64,000 nt of DNA from contig NC_039517.1 in NCBI RefSeq assembly GCF_003672135.1, forward strand, positions 12,114,601-12,178,600, given 5' to 3'. The notes under the pieces were generated by a model that saw nothing but the letters and a program-made list of their open reading frames with translations, did not search any database and was not told the origin of the DNA. The position numbers were made by a program, and so were the translations under genes. This DNA comes from Ooceraea biroi (taxonomy: Eukaryota; Arthropoda; Insecta; Hymenoptera; Formicidae). Positions 34,358 through 46,312 of the stretch are shown here, in pieces. How positions within the stretch are numbered: the stretch's first letter is position 1; each line of letters starts with the position of its first letter.

Positions 34358-37300
34358 TAATTATGCCCTGTGTTCTCGTCCGGATGGATAATTAATGTAG
34401 TAGTGCTTTCTTGCGCGCCATCACCAACAGTTCAAATATTAAAGCGAAAAAATGACGCGCTATGCGCCGTCGTGCGCCGCGCGGGCCCGCGCACGCGCTG
34501 CTAACCCCATTGTGTTTCTGTTGCGCAGCATCAGCAGTTCAGCTTATTCATGTGCATTATTTTTTCTTATTATAGTGATTTATTTAGTAAGTTTTTTGTT
34601 CTAGATACCTACGCACACATTCCGCGCATCGTAAAAGCCACTTAGGCTATTGGTATTATGTGGAAAAGTGTACATATCGACAGAGATCTCGCGATCACCA
34701 TTTTGAGGTTAGTGTTATGGTGTTTGGTGATTGATATAAGGACACGTATATACGTTATCGATATTGTACATTATTATCACGTGTGCGCCTCGTAACTCTC
34801 TGGCCGCGCACGCACGTCTGAGGCGCCGCCTGGCGACCCCCCCCTTCATATAACAGTTAGGTCTCGTGGTTTGCATCGCGGGATATCGCCACTTTCAGCT
34901 TCGAGGGAGACTTCGAGGGACACGTCACTGTCAAGAGTGCTTCAGTTCACGTCCCTGCTCGCATTGACCGATTGATCTCAAGGAGATATTTACAGTCATG
35001 CAGTAATACAGCGCAACTGTAGGGAACTCTCCTATTTCGGCAGCTGACATTCTTCTCCCTCCGGAGAGAGAGTCTCGAACGATCGTTTCTCCGTTGAGGT
35101 TGAGTCCGAGACAGATGGGCAGACGGTTCTCAGGAACCGGGGCGTCGGACCAGGTATATTTTCTCGTTACTACGAAAAGGAAATATAGCCGATTGCCTCA
35201 TCTGTGTCTCGTTGATTTGTTCATACCAGAACAGTTCGAGTGGCTTGTTCCGGTTCGCAGATTTTTTCTTGTGAACCCGGCGTTGGCTCAGGAGATGTCC
35301 AACTCTGTGACAGGAGAATTCTCTCTGATCAGCGAACTGTTCTATGATGAACGATATTTGTCAAGCGTTTCGGCTCGCGATCCTGTCATTCTTCACTCCA
35401 CGAGATCCGAATTACGCACGAGTCTTACGGGTACGACTAGGCCAGAGAATGCTGTTCAAGGATAACCTTACGGCAGGTTTTGCTAGTTTCAACCCTTCTC
35501 ACAATTGATAAGACGCTGATGTCAACCCTTGCTAAATGTCACATCATTATACAGAGGATGCATCTCCGATGAACAGACAAATGCAGGTTGGCGCCTCTCT
35601 TAAATATTTTGGGAATTGGCATAACCGATCTTTTCAAAGTTCACCGTCCCTTCCACAAGCCGATGCTCTCAGGGCATCATCGCTTCGTTCACAGCGGATC
35701 CCGCTACGGCTGATGATTAGCTCTTTGGCTCATTTTGCTGAGATCTCTAAGCAGCGTAAGCTTATGAGAATATTGAGAACGCCATTGCGATATTGTAATA
35801 ATCGCTGAGTGGGTTCCATCCGCTCCCATTTCGGCAAAAGCCGGACTCCGCAGAGTACGCAGGTATGTTTGTGCATCGGGTTGTTATCGAGTCCTACCTC
35901 GGACCCGTTAAATACAGCAGCCAGAATTCCCTATCTGCCATAATGTCAACAAGACCCCTATGCAGCGTACTTCATTCTCGGCTTGCCGGACAGGAATAGT
36001 CAGTGGGACGTCGTCGAATCTGCCGTTCCAGTTTCCGGTCTCGCACCATTCGAGTACGTCAGGCCGATAGGATCGTTAGCCCATTATTTGCAGATGTGGG
36101 AGAAAATTTGATTTCTTTCCCACTTCTTCGCTGCGAGGCCCTGCATTTTCTTCCCATTATTTGCATATGTGGGAGAAAATTTTATTTCTATCCCACTTCT
36201 TCGCTGCGAGGCCCTGCATTTTCTCCTGCCGAGATATAAGTGCACAATTTTACATTTATTAAATGAAGAAGCCGTAGTAGCTACGACTTCCTTTGCGGAG
36301 CAGTTTTTTGTCCAGTTCTTTCCTGATTCAAGCTCTTCCAGAGCGATACGATTTATATTGAATCCCAAGGATCTTATTTTTTATCTCTGCCCACAGCATT
36401 TTCTACTAGCAGCGTGGCGCACCGTAATCCAACTCCACTCCAGTTTCCAGGATGGTGATTCGTGTTTTGGGAGCCGTGTATTTACTAGTATTTACTAGTA
36501 ATTATTTACTAGCGAAACACAGGATTGTCATCCTTTTCTCCGTTTTTTGGTGGCGAGCAGTCATTGAAAAAATCTTTTCAGTGTTCGCGGTCTTTTCGCT
36601 TATCCACAGCGCTCTTTCTTTTTCTTAGGTTATTACGCCTAGTCATCGCGCATTTGCCGATAGAAGGGATCTCCTTCTTATAAGTTTCTCTCAGCAGGAT
36701 TATTTACGCTGTTTAAACACTGCCACTGATTTATGATCAGCATCGGATTTTCTCCTTAATTACTCAAATTCACAACTATGTTCCAGCACGGAATTATTAA
36801 TATCTGGAGGTTTTATTTCCAGCTCAGTGCATCAGCCTGTTGTGACCCCGCTGTAGCGTCGCAACTTTCTGCTCTAGTTAATTTTAAGTTTTGCGGAGAG
36901 TTGTAAATGCCGGATTTGTGACTGTGCGCATATGACTGCATCTCTGATCTCCATTTGCCCCGCTTATATGACTCTTATCGTGTGCAGCCCTTGATGGGAC
37001 GAAATATGGCTCTTATAGCCCAAAATCTTCGATGGTTCGACGTCTCTAGCCTTATCAACGCTAGTCATTCGGTCACTATCACATCCCTTCTCATTTATCA
37101 CAGAATTCTTCCATGAGGGATTAACATTTTTTCAAATCCGAAGCGGATAAAGGTCATCCACTCCGGCTTTGCGGTTCGAGAAATTTTCTCGAGTGCGTCT
37201 TTGTCAGCCTGGGGAACCTTTCATAACGAATTTCGCACCTATGTGTAGTGATTGGACGAAACGGTCTTCCACAGAAATTTTTGGAACCGAAAGCTGTTTT

Positions 37301-39243
37301 TACACTCTTTAGATGCGTTATAACAGATCTCTGAGATTGAGAAACTATTTCTCGAGCAGATGAGATGAGTCATTGCTTGTATTAATACCTTTGGTTCTGG
37401 TCATTATCCTCACATCTGGCCGATGGTGAGACAGATCTGGATTTCGTATGAGACTCGCAGCATGGTTATTTTCGCTGCCTATTTGTATTCCCTCCATCGA
37501 TTCTTCCAGACCAATTGCAGAACGTGAATCTAGAGTTAGCATGGACACGAAAGGATCTTTATCGAAAGATGCATTTTTTCGGTCTTAGCTATTTTGGTCC
37601 CTTTGATCTCGATCTCTTTGCTTCAATCATCAACGCAAAATGCGCAGTCTATGTGTCTGGATCCGGGCACAATAGTATTGCTCCTTTTATACTTTCGCTG
37701 TCTGGCGTAATATTCTTTATTGTTTCTCCATGTCTTTTTTCTGCCATGTGTTCTCTCCGGAATTTTCTTTGGACAAGTTTATTGCAGCGGAGAGAACCGC
37801 TGTTGTACCCTCGTGGTTATCGCACTCCTGGTTCCTACTATTTCGTCGTTTTTTGGTTGGGATTTTATGATTTCCAAACCATCTTGCAATCTCCATTTTT
37901 CACCCTTTCAGGAATTGTCATCCGGCATAAAGGACACTTCTCCTGGCGGCAGAATTCTTATCCGGCAGGTATTAGTCGACCACACAGTGCCACCAGGGGC
38001 AATGGATACTACTCTGGCCTCTCTATCGGAATCGGCGATTGCACAAGATACTCAGCCGCTATGCGGCTGGTGGTTATTCTGACCGGTCATTCTCTGTCTC
38101 TATCTGGTTATTGAGCCCTATGCAGCCCTATTTCCTCGATTTCTGAACATGGGGGCTAATCACGTAGATTACGTAGATATTCCGTGATTAATAGCTCTCA
38201 TTCTGCAATTTGCTTGATGTCGGTTCGCGAGTTGAAAACACTGGTTCAGCTTTTTTGTCAGTTGCTGAGGATACTTAAATCCCCTCCTCCTCGATATGAA
38301 TATCTTTAGGACTCGGCTCCGGTCTTCGCGCCCAGTCCAGTCTTCCTATGGTCTTCCTACTAGAGGTAGTTTAGGGAAAATTGGTCTCCCCTCTCGTCCT
38401 CGACACAGGTTAGTGAGTACCAAAACGCTCACGACGTTTCATAGATGGTTTAACCGCAAACTCATTATTAGCACCTATTCCAGAAAGCATCACAGCTTTT
38501 CCAGGACGACGTCAACCGTTTTTTCTCTTTCTCCATCTGTTGCAAAGAGAATTTCTGCACCTTTAATTCAATGCAATCTTACCAGACATCTTTGTTCATC
38601 TTCCTGCGGCGAGCTATTTTTCTCTTGGTCCACATCGCTTAAGCCAGTAGACCTACAAATTATGGGATAGGGTCAAGCACTTATTCCTCGCGGAATATGG
38701 CGTGAATTCTATTTACTGTTGCTACGTGGCATACCGGACACCGTCCGGCCACCGGCTTCCGTTTTGTCAACGGCCTACCAGGGTGTTTTGTTGTTCTAAG
38801 TCATTAATTGTTTGTCCCGTTAGTCATATTACTCTCGTGATTTCGTGAATTTGTATACACGACCTGGTAGATTCGAAGGAATCTGACGTCGTGTTAAGGC
38901 CATGAGAATTTGTTGTATATCGTTTCCTATCACGTTTTATTTTCTCAGTCTCGGCCAGAGATTTGCGTTCGTTATCCACTATTTTTCGATTAATCGTTTT
39001 CTGCTATGGCCGTCTCTGTTTTTTCTGTTTGATACTTAATTTTCAACCACATTTATAATACCTTTCCGGTCTTAGCATTTATAAGTGCCATTTTAATAAT
39101 CTTTCCTTGACCACTAGCCATGGATTAGCTGCTGCAACATCTACTTTGCCTGGATGAGATTCTTTTCTCACACCAGGTACGCGAATCGCCTTCTAAACAT
39201 CTACATTAATTATCCATCCGGACGAGAACACAGGGCATAATTA
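34358..39243 (+). mobile_element. degenerate DIRS-like retroelement bounded by a 43-bp inverted repeat
   Basis: 34358-34400 and 39201-39243 are inverted copies containing CCTGTGTTCTCGTCCGGATG. Plus-strand coding traces in DIRS order are SRAIRFILNPKDL and QHFLLAAWRTVIQL (reverse transcriptase start, about 36325-36440), CINTFGSGHYPHIWPMVRQI with MVIFAAYLYSL (RNase H, about 37370-37490), and FGPFDLDLFASIINAKCAVY (about 37587-37650), a hallmark of DIRS pol. Frames are broken many times. A tyrosine recombinase was not recognised with confidence. 34440-34850 is GC-rich and 35094-35465 is an open frame of unknown origin, possibly gag. Direct target duplications are not expected for DIRS elements. 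Confidence 0.65.
36080..36223 (+). repeat. 73-bp tandem duplication inside the DIRS-like element
   Basis: CCCATTATTTGCAGATGTGG to CCCTGCATTTTCTT occurs twice in a row with a few differences. It lies just before the reverse-transcriptase traces and explains the similar frames seen on both strands here. Confidence 0.85.
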
Positions 39244-40270
39244 TACAGGGTGTCCCAGACTTACCGAATCACCGGTTCAGGGTAGATTCTTGAGGTGATT
39301 CTGAGACGAAAGTTCCTCTTGCAAAATGTCGAGGGTGGCATAATTTCGGCGCTACGAAGGGTTGAAGATTTCCAATCAACGTACTGGATTTTCCCGCTTT
39401 CAGTGACGGCGTGTCGAAGGGGCCCCACGTATCGCGCACTGATCAATTCGATCTTAATTTTTCGCGACTGTTCACTGCGTGTTTTTATTTACTGTTCTAT
39501 TCACTGCACACTGTACACTAGCACTGTATCCTGTTCCTGTACAAGCACTACAAAGTCTATTTGAAGACTCACCGGCTAGTCCTCATATACTTCTCCGCGT
39601 TCGATCCATTTATCCGCGTACGTCACGTTAAACGCACTTCCGCGTACGTGTGCGCGGGATTCTCGCGCGTTACCGTTTGACTTTCTGCGGCATTACGATC
39701 GACGAGAAAAATCAGACCGATCACTATTGCACGAAATCGCGATACACGAGGAACTGTCAAAACATACGTGACATGTGGCGCGCTCCCGCGATAACAGAAA
39801 ATCAATGCGAGCGATGCGAAGTGCGCTGCATCGAGCGATAAGAAGCAATTCATACCCGTACAGGTAATTAATAAAGATGATACAATTTACGATTTTATTG
39901 TTATTAAATAAGTACGATCTTTATTAAATAAATTATGACGTAATTCAATAAATAATACATTTATATTTTTTCTTAAATAATAACATAACATTAATAACAT
40001 AACAAAATAACTGAAACATAATAACTGAACATTAATAACAACAATTCAAAAGAAAATAATATCATTACTTATAACATAAAGACGATACATTTTACAATTT
40101 TATTAAATAATTACAATAATTACAAGAATGTCGACGCTGCAAATCTACTGTAGCATTAATCCATCTTATCGTCTGTGAATAAGTTAAAAAATGCGATTGC
40201 TTTATGTCAATTCAATTGTTGTTTGTTAATTCGGTCTTCACATTTTCTTATAAAACATATTAAATAAAAC

Positions 40271-41386
40271 ATGGAGTACGAAGCAAGAGAGTACCGTGAC
40301 ATGTTAATTATTTATGGCGAGTGCGGTCAGAACGCTCGTCGTGCCGCGCAAGAATATAACGTTCGTTTTCCGGATCGCAGACCGATAGTTTATGGTGTCA
40401 TTCTGCGATTGTTATATCGCGCGGAAGAAACCGGCCGTCTGGTGCCGGATAGACGTTTAAACGTCGTCGCGGAACGTCGCGTTCGTATAGTGCATAATGA
40501 GGAGGCGATCATGCGCATAACGAACGACAATCCGGAAATGAGTGTACGTGAGATAAGTCGCGAAGTCGCGATCCCGCGAAGTACTGTTCATCGCGTTTTG
40601 CGCGATAACAGATTGCTTGCGTATCATTTCACGCGAGTACAACATCTGCAACCGGGCGACTACGCTACAAGACTGCGCTTTTGCACGTGGTTATTAAATG
40701 AAGAACACAACCGACCTGGTTTCGCAAGTAACATTCTATTCACAGATGAATCGCACTTCACGCGCGATGGGCGTATTCAACACGCGAAATACGCATCTGT
40801 GGGCAGATCAAAACCCAAGAGCATATCGAATAAGAAATTTTCAACACCGATTCAGTGTGAATCTCTGGGCTGGTGTGCTGAACGATGCAATCGTAAGAAA
40901 ACTTTCATCAGTTGAGCAAAGGTGAACAAAGTTTCGCGAATTCACCTTCTTACTTTCTCACCTTTTCAGATCGGTCCATTCGAACTGCCCGCGCGACTGA
41001 CAGATCAGTCGTATGCACAGTTTTTACAAAACAACTTGCCAGAATTATTAGAAAATGTGCCGCTGGAACAACGTGGACGTATGCTATTCCAACATAACGG
41101 AGCACCGCCGCACATGTCCATTCAGGCGCGCCTCGCGTTAAACGTGAGCTTCAGAGGAAGATGGATTGGGCGCGGAGGTCCTGTGAGTTGGTCGGCAAGA
41201 TCTCCGGACCTGACTCCGTTGGACTTTTTCTTATGGAGCACAGTAAAACAATATGTTTATCGTGAACGGATCGATAGTCGAGAAGAATTAGAGAACAAAA
41301 TTACCGAGGCATTCGCACTTGTGTCTGCGGAAATGGTGCGCAACGCGCAGCGGAGTTTGTTGCGACGGGCGAGGCTCTGCGTTTAA
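40271..41386 (+). pseudogene. DUF4817/DDE transposase with an intron, single frameshift
   Basis: From ATG 40271: EYRDMLIIYGECGQNARRAA and RFPDRRPIVYG (DUF4817 helix-turn-helix), MSVREISREVAIPRSTVHRV, then NILFTDESHFTRDG (first Asp). An extra G in GGG (40769-40771) shifts the frame; the next frame reads VFNTRNTHLWADQNPRAY and FSVNLWAGVLNDAI. A canonical intron follows at 40893-40969 (GTAAGA...CTCACCTTTTCAG, phase 0). Exon 2 reads IGPFELPARLT, QHNGAPPHM (second Asp replaced by Asn), RWIGRGGPVSWSARSPDLTP and LDFFLWSTVKQYV to the stop at 41386. Corrected length is about 345 residues. The shift and Asp-to-Asn change make it inactive as read. Confidence 0.88.
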
Positions 41387-41509
41387 TGCAATGGAGAACA
41401 ATTCGAACATTTATTATAAAACAGGTACGAGACATGTTACTTTGACTCGGTAATCACGCGATACACGAATTATTTAATATTTTTAGATAAATTATGTAAT
41501 TAAATCCAA

Positions 41510-42068
41510 CGGAGTCAAGTCCGGAGATCTCGCCAGCCAGCTCATAGGACCCACGCACCCAATCCATCTTCTTCCGAAAGTCGCGTTAATGCAAGGCGTG
41601 AATGGACATACACGGCAAGTCATTTTGGAGAAACTGTGCATAGGACTGACCTGTCAGTCGCGCGAGCATTTAGAATGGGTATAAAATGTTGAAAATTTCT
41701 TATTTGATATGCTTGGGTTTTCGTCCGCCCAGAGATGCATGTTTCGACACCAGGTCGGTTGCGTTCTTCACTTAATAACCACGTGTAAAAGCGCAGTCTT
41801 GCATCGTAGTTGTCCGGTTGCAGATGCTGTACTCGCGTGAAATGATACGCATGCAATCTGTTATCGCGCAAAACGCGATGAACACTACTTCGCGAGATCG
41901 CGACTTCGCGACTTATCTCACGTACGCTCATTTCCGGAGCGTCGATCGTTATGCGTATAATTGCTTCCTCGTTATGTACCGTATGAACGCGACGTTCCCC
42001 GACGACGGCCCGTTTCTCTCGCGCGATACAACCGCAAACATCATAAACTATCGGTCTGCGTTCCGGAA
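41510..42068 (-). pseudogene. second, opposite-facing transposase relic in the same element
   Basis: The minus strand reads a damaged RRPIVY, then MSVREISREVAISRSSVHRV and AYHFTRVQHLQPDNYDARLR, with internal deletions, then AYQIRNFQH and, near 41515-41600, RRWIG...SWLARSPDLTPLD. It is clearly a diverged copy of 40271-41386 in inverted position. The start is deleted right up to the inner edge of the right terminal repeat. Confidence 0.82.
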
Positions 42069-42905
42069 AACGAGTTATAATTAATGATATTATTTTCTTT
42101 TGAATTGTTGTTATTAATGTTCAGTTATTATGTTTCAGTTATTTTGTTATGTTATTAATGTTATGTTATTATTTAAGAAAAAATATAAATGTATTATTTA
42201 TTGAATTACGTCATAATTTATTTAATAAAGATCGTACTTATTTAATAACAATAAAATCGTAAATTGTATCATCTTTATTAATTACCTGTACGGGTATGAA
42301 TTGCTTCTTATCGCTCGATGCAGCGCACTTCGCATCGCTCGCATTGATTTTCTGTTATCGCGGGAGCGCGCCACATGTCACGTATGTTTTGACAGTTCCT
42401 CGTGTATCGCGATTTCGTGCAATAGTGATCGGTCTGATTTTTCTCGTCGATCGTAATGCCGCAGAAAGTCAAACGGTAACGCGCGAGAATCCCGCGCACA
42501 CGTACGCGGAAGTGCGTTTAACGTGACGTACGCGGATAAATGGATCGAACGCGGAGAAGTATATGAGGACTAGCCGGTGAGTCTTCAAATAGACTTTGTA
42601 GTGCTTGTACAGGAACAGGATACAGTGCTAGTGTACAGTGTGCAGTGAATAGAACAGTAAATAAAAACACGCAGTGAACAGTCGCGAAAAATTAAGATCG
42701 AATTGATCAGTGCGCGATACGTGGGGCCCCTTCGACACGCCGTCACTGAAAGCGGGAAAATCCAGTACGTTGATTGGAAATCTTCAACCCTTCGTAGCGC
42801 CGAAATTATGCCACCCTCGACATTTTGCAAGAGGAACTTTCGTCTCAGAATCACCTCAAGAATCTACCCTGAACCGGTGATTCGGTAAGTCTGGGACACC
42901 CTGTA

Positions 42906-43079
42906 TATAGTTCCTGAGATATTTTAATTAAAAGTTTGTTTGACATGAATTTGGCATGAAATTCCGGATAAGCTATACGGTAGCGCTCGACATTTATGCA
43001 ATGAAGTTGGCAACGCTCGATGTCTATGCAGTGATGCTCATTACTTGGAACCTTGTTTTTGTATGTACTTGACGTCGCC
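42906..43079 (+). repeat. T2-type repeat fragment
   Basis: Matches the last 170 bp of the T2 copies (AGTTCCTGAGATATTTTAAT, ATTCCGGATAAGCTATACGG, GTACTTGACGTCGC) but lacks the terminal hairpin. It ends where piggyBac-related sequence begins, so two breaks have removed its ends. Confidence 0.75.
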
Positions 43080-44105
43080 TTAAAGCTCGTTTTTTTTGAG
43101 AAAAACGATCAAAAATTTGCATTTTTTTTATTGAAGATAATTAATATTTGAATAATTCGTTAGTTGAAAACGAGTATGTAAGCTCGATTATTGTGGAAAA
43201 AAAGGTTCAAAATTCTACTTAAAACTTTTATTGCCTATTCTGACATATTATATGTATACAAGTTTTATAGCACAGAAAAGTCAAAACTCAGCTTTCGTAT
43301 GGTATAACATAAAACATGGTACCGGACACAATCCAACATTACATTGCTTACAGTAATAACGGGTCTCTTTCCTTATTCTTTTTCCTTGAGTATTTCGTTT
43401 TGTACAACACATCGCGCAGCACCTCGTTGGCAGTCTTCTTTTCTGTTGGCAGTACAAACTCTGGGGAATGCTCTCCGTAAGTCTTAGAGGTCCTGGGTTT
43501 TTTGGGCGACCTTTTTTTATGGTTACTGACTCAGAATGATTTTCTTCTATTAGGCGCTCTATTAGGGAAGTGCGAAAGTCTAAATGGTCTTTCGTATCAC
43601 CTTGTTTTTGATATAAAATAAAAGCATTGTAAACCAAAATGTCGAGTAAGTGGAAAACTTTTTTTATAATATTTCTTGCCTCTTTTTCTCGTTACTGGGT
43701 AGTCATGTAGTTGTTGATCAAGACGATCCACACTACCCATTGTGTCATTATAATCAATGACAATTTTTGGTTTCGCTATTTTATTGCCATCAATATCCAT
43801 TTTATTTGTTTCTACTTTATCAGGGTTATGGATGGTTGATAACAAGCAAATATCTTTTTTATCTTACCATTTCATTATCATTACTTTACCTCTTTGGAAA
43901 GCCAAAACTTCTCCCTTCTTTAGCATTTTCTTTTGTAATTCAACTAGTACTTCTTTTCTGTTTACACGCAACGTTCTATAAATGTCTGCCTTATGCAAAA
44001 TAAGGAAATCGGCTAATTGCGGTGATGTGTAAAAATTGTCAGTAGTCAAGCAATAGCCTTGACTCAACAGAAAATCAGTTAATGACAACACCATTTGAGA
44101 CGTCA

Positions 44106-45762
44106 TCAAGCGACGCGGTAGCGTTGCGACGCCAAGTACATACAAAAACAAGGTTCCAAGCAATGAGCATCACTGCATAGACATCGAGCGTTGCCAAATT
44201 CATTGCATAAACGTTGAGCGCTACCGTATAGCTTATCCGGAATTTCATGCCAAATTCATGTCAAACAAACTTTTAATTAAAATATCTCAGGAACTAAAGC
44301 CATATTCAAAAATCTAACGGCACTTTTATAATATAATGTAGATGGCAAGCTTTCGATCGCGACCACTCCGAATAAGATTGGTGCAGTTAATGCTGAGATA
44401 TTGTAATCGTATGCTACAATTGTGACGTTTCGTTTTTCTCCATTTCCATATTCTAGTTCAGACTCACGTACGTATGCTCGCCCGCATACAAGCAAAGCGA
44501 TTTTGTCTCTCAAGGTGCGTTCACACATGTACGACTTATTTAATTTATTAGGAATTAAAAATGATTTTGATACATGAGAAGTGATTTATTGTAATATAAA
44601 TAAATAAAAATATAAGTTGCAAAAATTATAAAAAGTTTAAATTTAATTATTTTAAATTCAACGACGCGTTAGCGTCACGATGCCAAGTAAATAAAAAAAA
44701 ATACATAAAACTAGGCAAAATTCGAGCGATCCAATATAATAATGATACAAATCTGTTAAATAAAGTTTATTTTGCAAATTTAACTTGAAGTTATTAAAAT
44801 ACCAGATTGCAAAATTAAAACTGTACTTACTGAAAAGATCTTTATTGGTTCGCGTATACAATATATAAAATTATTAGTGGAATTTTTCATCAAGGGGAAA
44901 GTACAATTGACGGACGTTATACAAATATAATATGTGCTAAAGGTACCGAATGGCAATTAATAAATGATTCGGAAGTGCAAAAGTTGCAGTTGGCCTCGAA
45001 ATGCATGTATATTTTTTGCAGAAAAAAATATTACAAAAAGCAATGAGACCCACTAAAAAAAACCTCACAAAGGTGAAAAAATACGCCAAGTACATAAAAA
45101 GTACCAACTTGTATACAACAAAGTTTAACAAAATATTTATTATAAAAATTAAAACTAAATATAAAATCGATTGTTAACTAACCAAGTACCTAAAAGCAAT
45201 TCAAGGTGAGTATTTTATCTAAATATTTCTCATGAATACTCTCTTATCGCATGACGACATTGAAGTACTTGGCGTGCCCGGATCGCATTAAAATATACAA
45301 AACTGTCCTACCTATAATCTGACTTTATATGTAAATTATTTGTATTGAGTAATGAAAAGAGATATTTATAATCACTTTGCTAGTCTATACAACTGTAAAT
45401 GTGTTTATTTTAATATTTCCAACTAAAAAGTTTAGTGAGTTATTATTGAAAATCAAGATACAAAATACAGTACAAATCAAGATACTGTTACTCAAGTTTA
45501 TAAGAATTTTGTAAGACATGTCCAATGCAACCCGGGCACGCCAAGTACTTCAATGTCGTCATGCAATAAGAGAGTATTCATGAGAAATATTTAGATAAAA
45601 TACTCAAATTGAATTGCTTTTAGGTACTTGGTTAGTTAACAATTGATTTTATATTTAGTTTTGATTTTAATAATAAATATTTTGTTAAACTTTGTTGTAT
45701 ACAAGTTGGTATTTTTTATGTACTTGGCGTATTTTTCACCTTTGTGAGGTTTTTTTTAGTGA
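44106..45762. mobile_element. T2/T3 composite element inserted in piggyBac
   Basis: The left end is T2 type: TCAA, GCGACGC-GGTA-GCGTTGC, CGCCAAGTA at 44130-44138. The right end is T3 type: TACTTGGCG at 45721-45729, hairpin, then TTTAGTGA. The flanks are A (44105) and T (45763). Joining them gives piggyBac codons MPMTSQMV without gain or loss, so this is a clean insertion at AT. 44106-44540 is T2 sequence in reverse. A damaged T2-like end lies at 44657-44690. 45051-45762 is a T3 palindrome. No transposase inside. Confidence 0.88.
45051..45762. repeat. T3-type palindrome within the composite
   Basis: Arms of about 240 bp carry CACTAAAAAAAACCTCAC, CGCCAAGTACATAAAAAG, CCAAGTACCTAAAAGC and ACTTGGCGTGCCCGG, each with its reverse on the other arm. 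The left end has CC rather than TC in front of CACTAAA. The centre includes AATGAAAAGAGATATTTATA, as in 57300. Confidence 0.8.
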
Positions 45763-46312
45763 TTGGCATATTCTTGTATTTATCATTTAGGACCGTGCCT
45801 TTTCCGGTATAAATTATGGATGAATACAAGTAACCGGATTTTGACTCACATAAAAGATAAAATGTTATTCCAAAACGGGACTGTTTCAAAGGTATATATA
45901 TTGTTTCCATCCAAGTCTTCCTTTATAAGGCTCTCATCAACGGTAATCTGTTTTTTTTTTTTTTTTTTGGAATATATAAACTAGAACACTTGTTATTTAT
46001 GTTGTCAAAGATTGGCCAAATTTTGTTCAATTTTGGATTTGGATGTGTATGCGGATCATATTCGTTATTATTAGTAAAATGTAAATTACGTTTTATATGT
46101 AGATATCGTCTTCGCGACATTAATTTTGGAAAAATTGGTGTTGAAAATATTTCTTTTGAAGACCAGTACATCCTTTCATCTGGTTTTTTTTATAATTCCC
46201 CCGATTATATGGACAGTCAGAAATATCAGCATCTTTTTTGCTGTAACACGTAGCCAAGAGTTGGTTGTATTTCCTGGTTGCTGTTCAGCATATCTGTTAG
46301 TTTCAGTTACTA

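Larger units (their letters stand above)
39246..42903 (+). mobile_element. DUF4817-type DNA transposon with 832-bp inverted repeats
   Basis: The ends CAGGGTGTCCCAGACTTACC are flanked by TA at 39244-39245 and 42904-42905. Arms 39246-40077 and 42072-42903 are inverted and almost identical; the frames on each arm translate to the same 76 and 89 residues. The centre holds a transposase gene in the left half and a diverged transposase relic in opposite orientation in the right half, so the whole is an inverted dimer. It is inserted between the DIRS-like right end and a T2 fragment. Confidence 0.9.

Noticed and set aside
37515..38114. 199-residue frame as an independent membrane protein gene
   Set aside because: Its start matches DIRS RNase H/pol residues (FGPFDLDLFAS) and the rest is a frame-shifted continuation; hydrophobic stretches are incidental.
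38000..38800. Tyrosine recombinase of the DIRS-like element
   Set aside because: It is expected here but I could not find the R-H-R-Y pattern in the broken frames, so it is not called.
39623..39853. 76-residue frame conserved at 42296-42526
   Set aside because: It is conserved only because both copies lie in the identical arms of one transposon; nothing suggests it is coding.
44106..45762. Canonical Helitron
   Set aside because: It inserts at A|T and starts with TC, but lacks a CTRR 3' end and has hairpins and TC at both ends, so a standard Helitron label is not justified.
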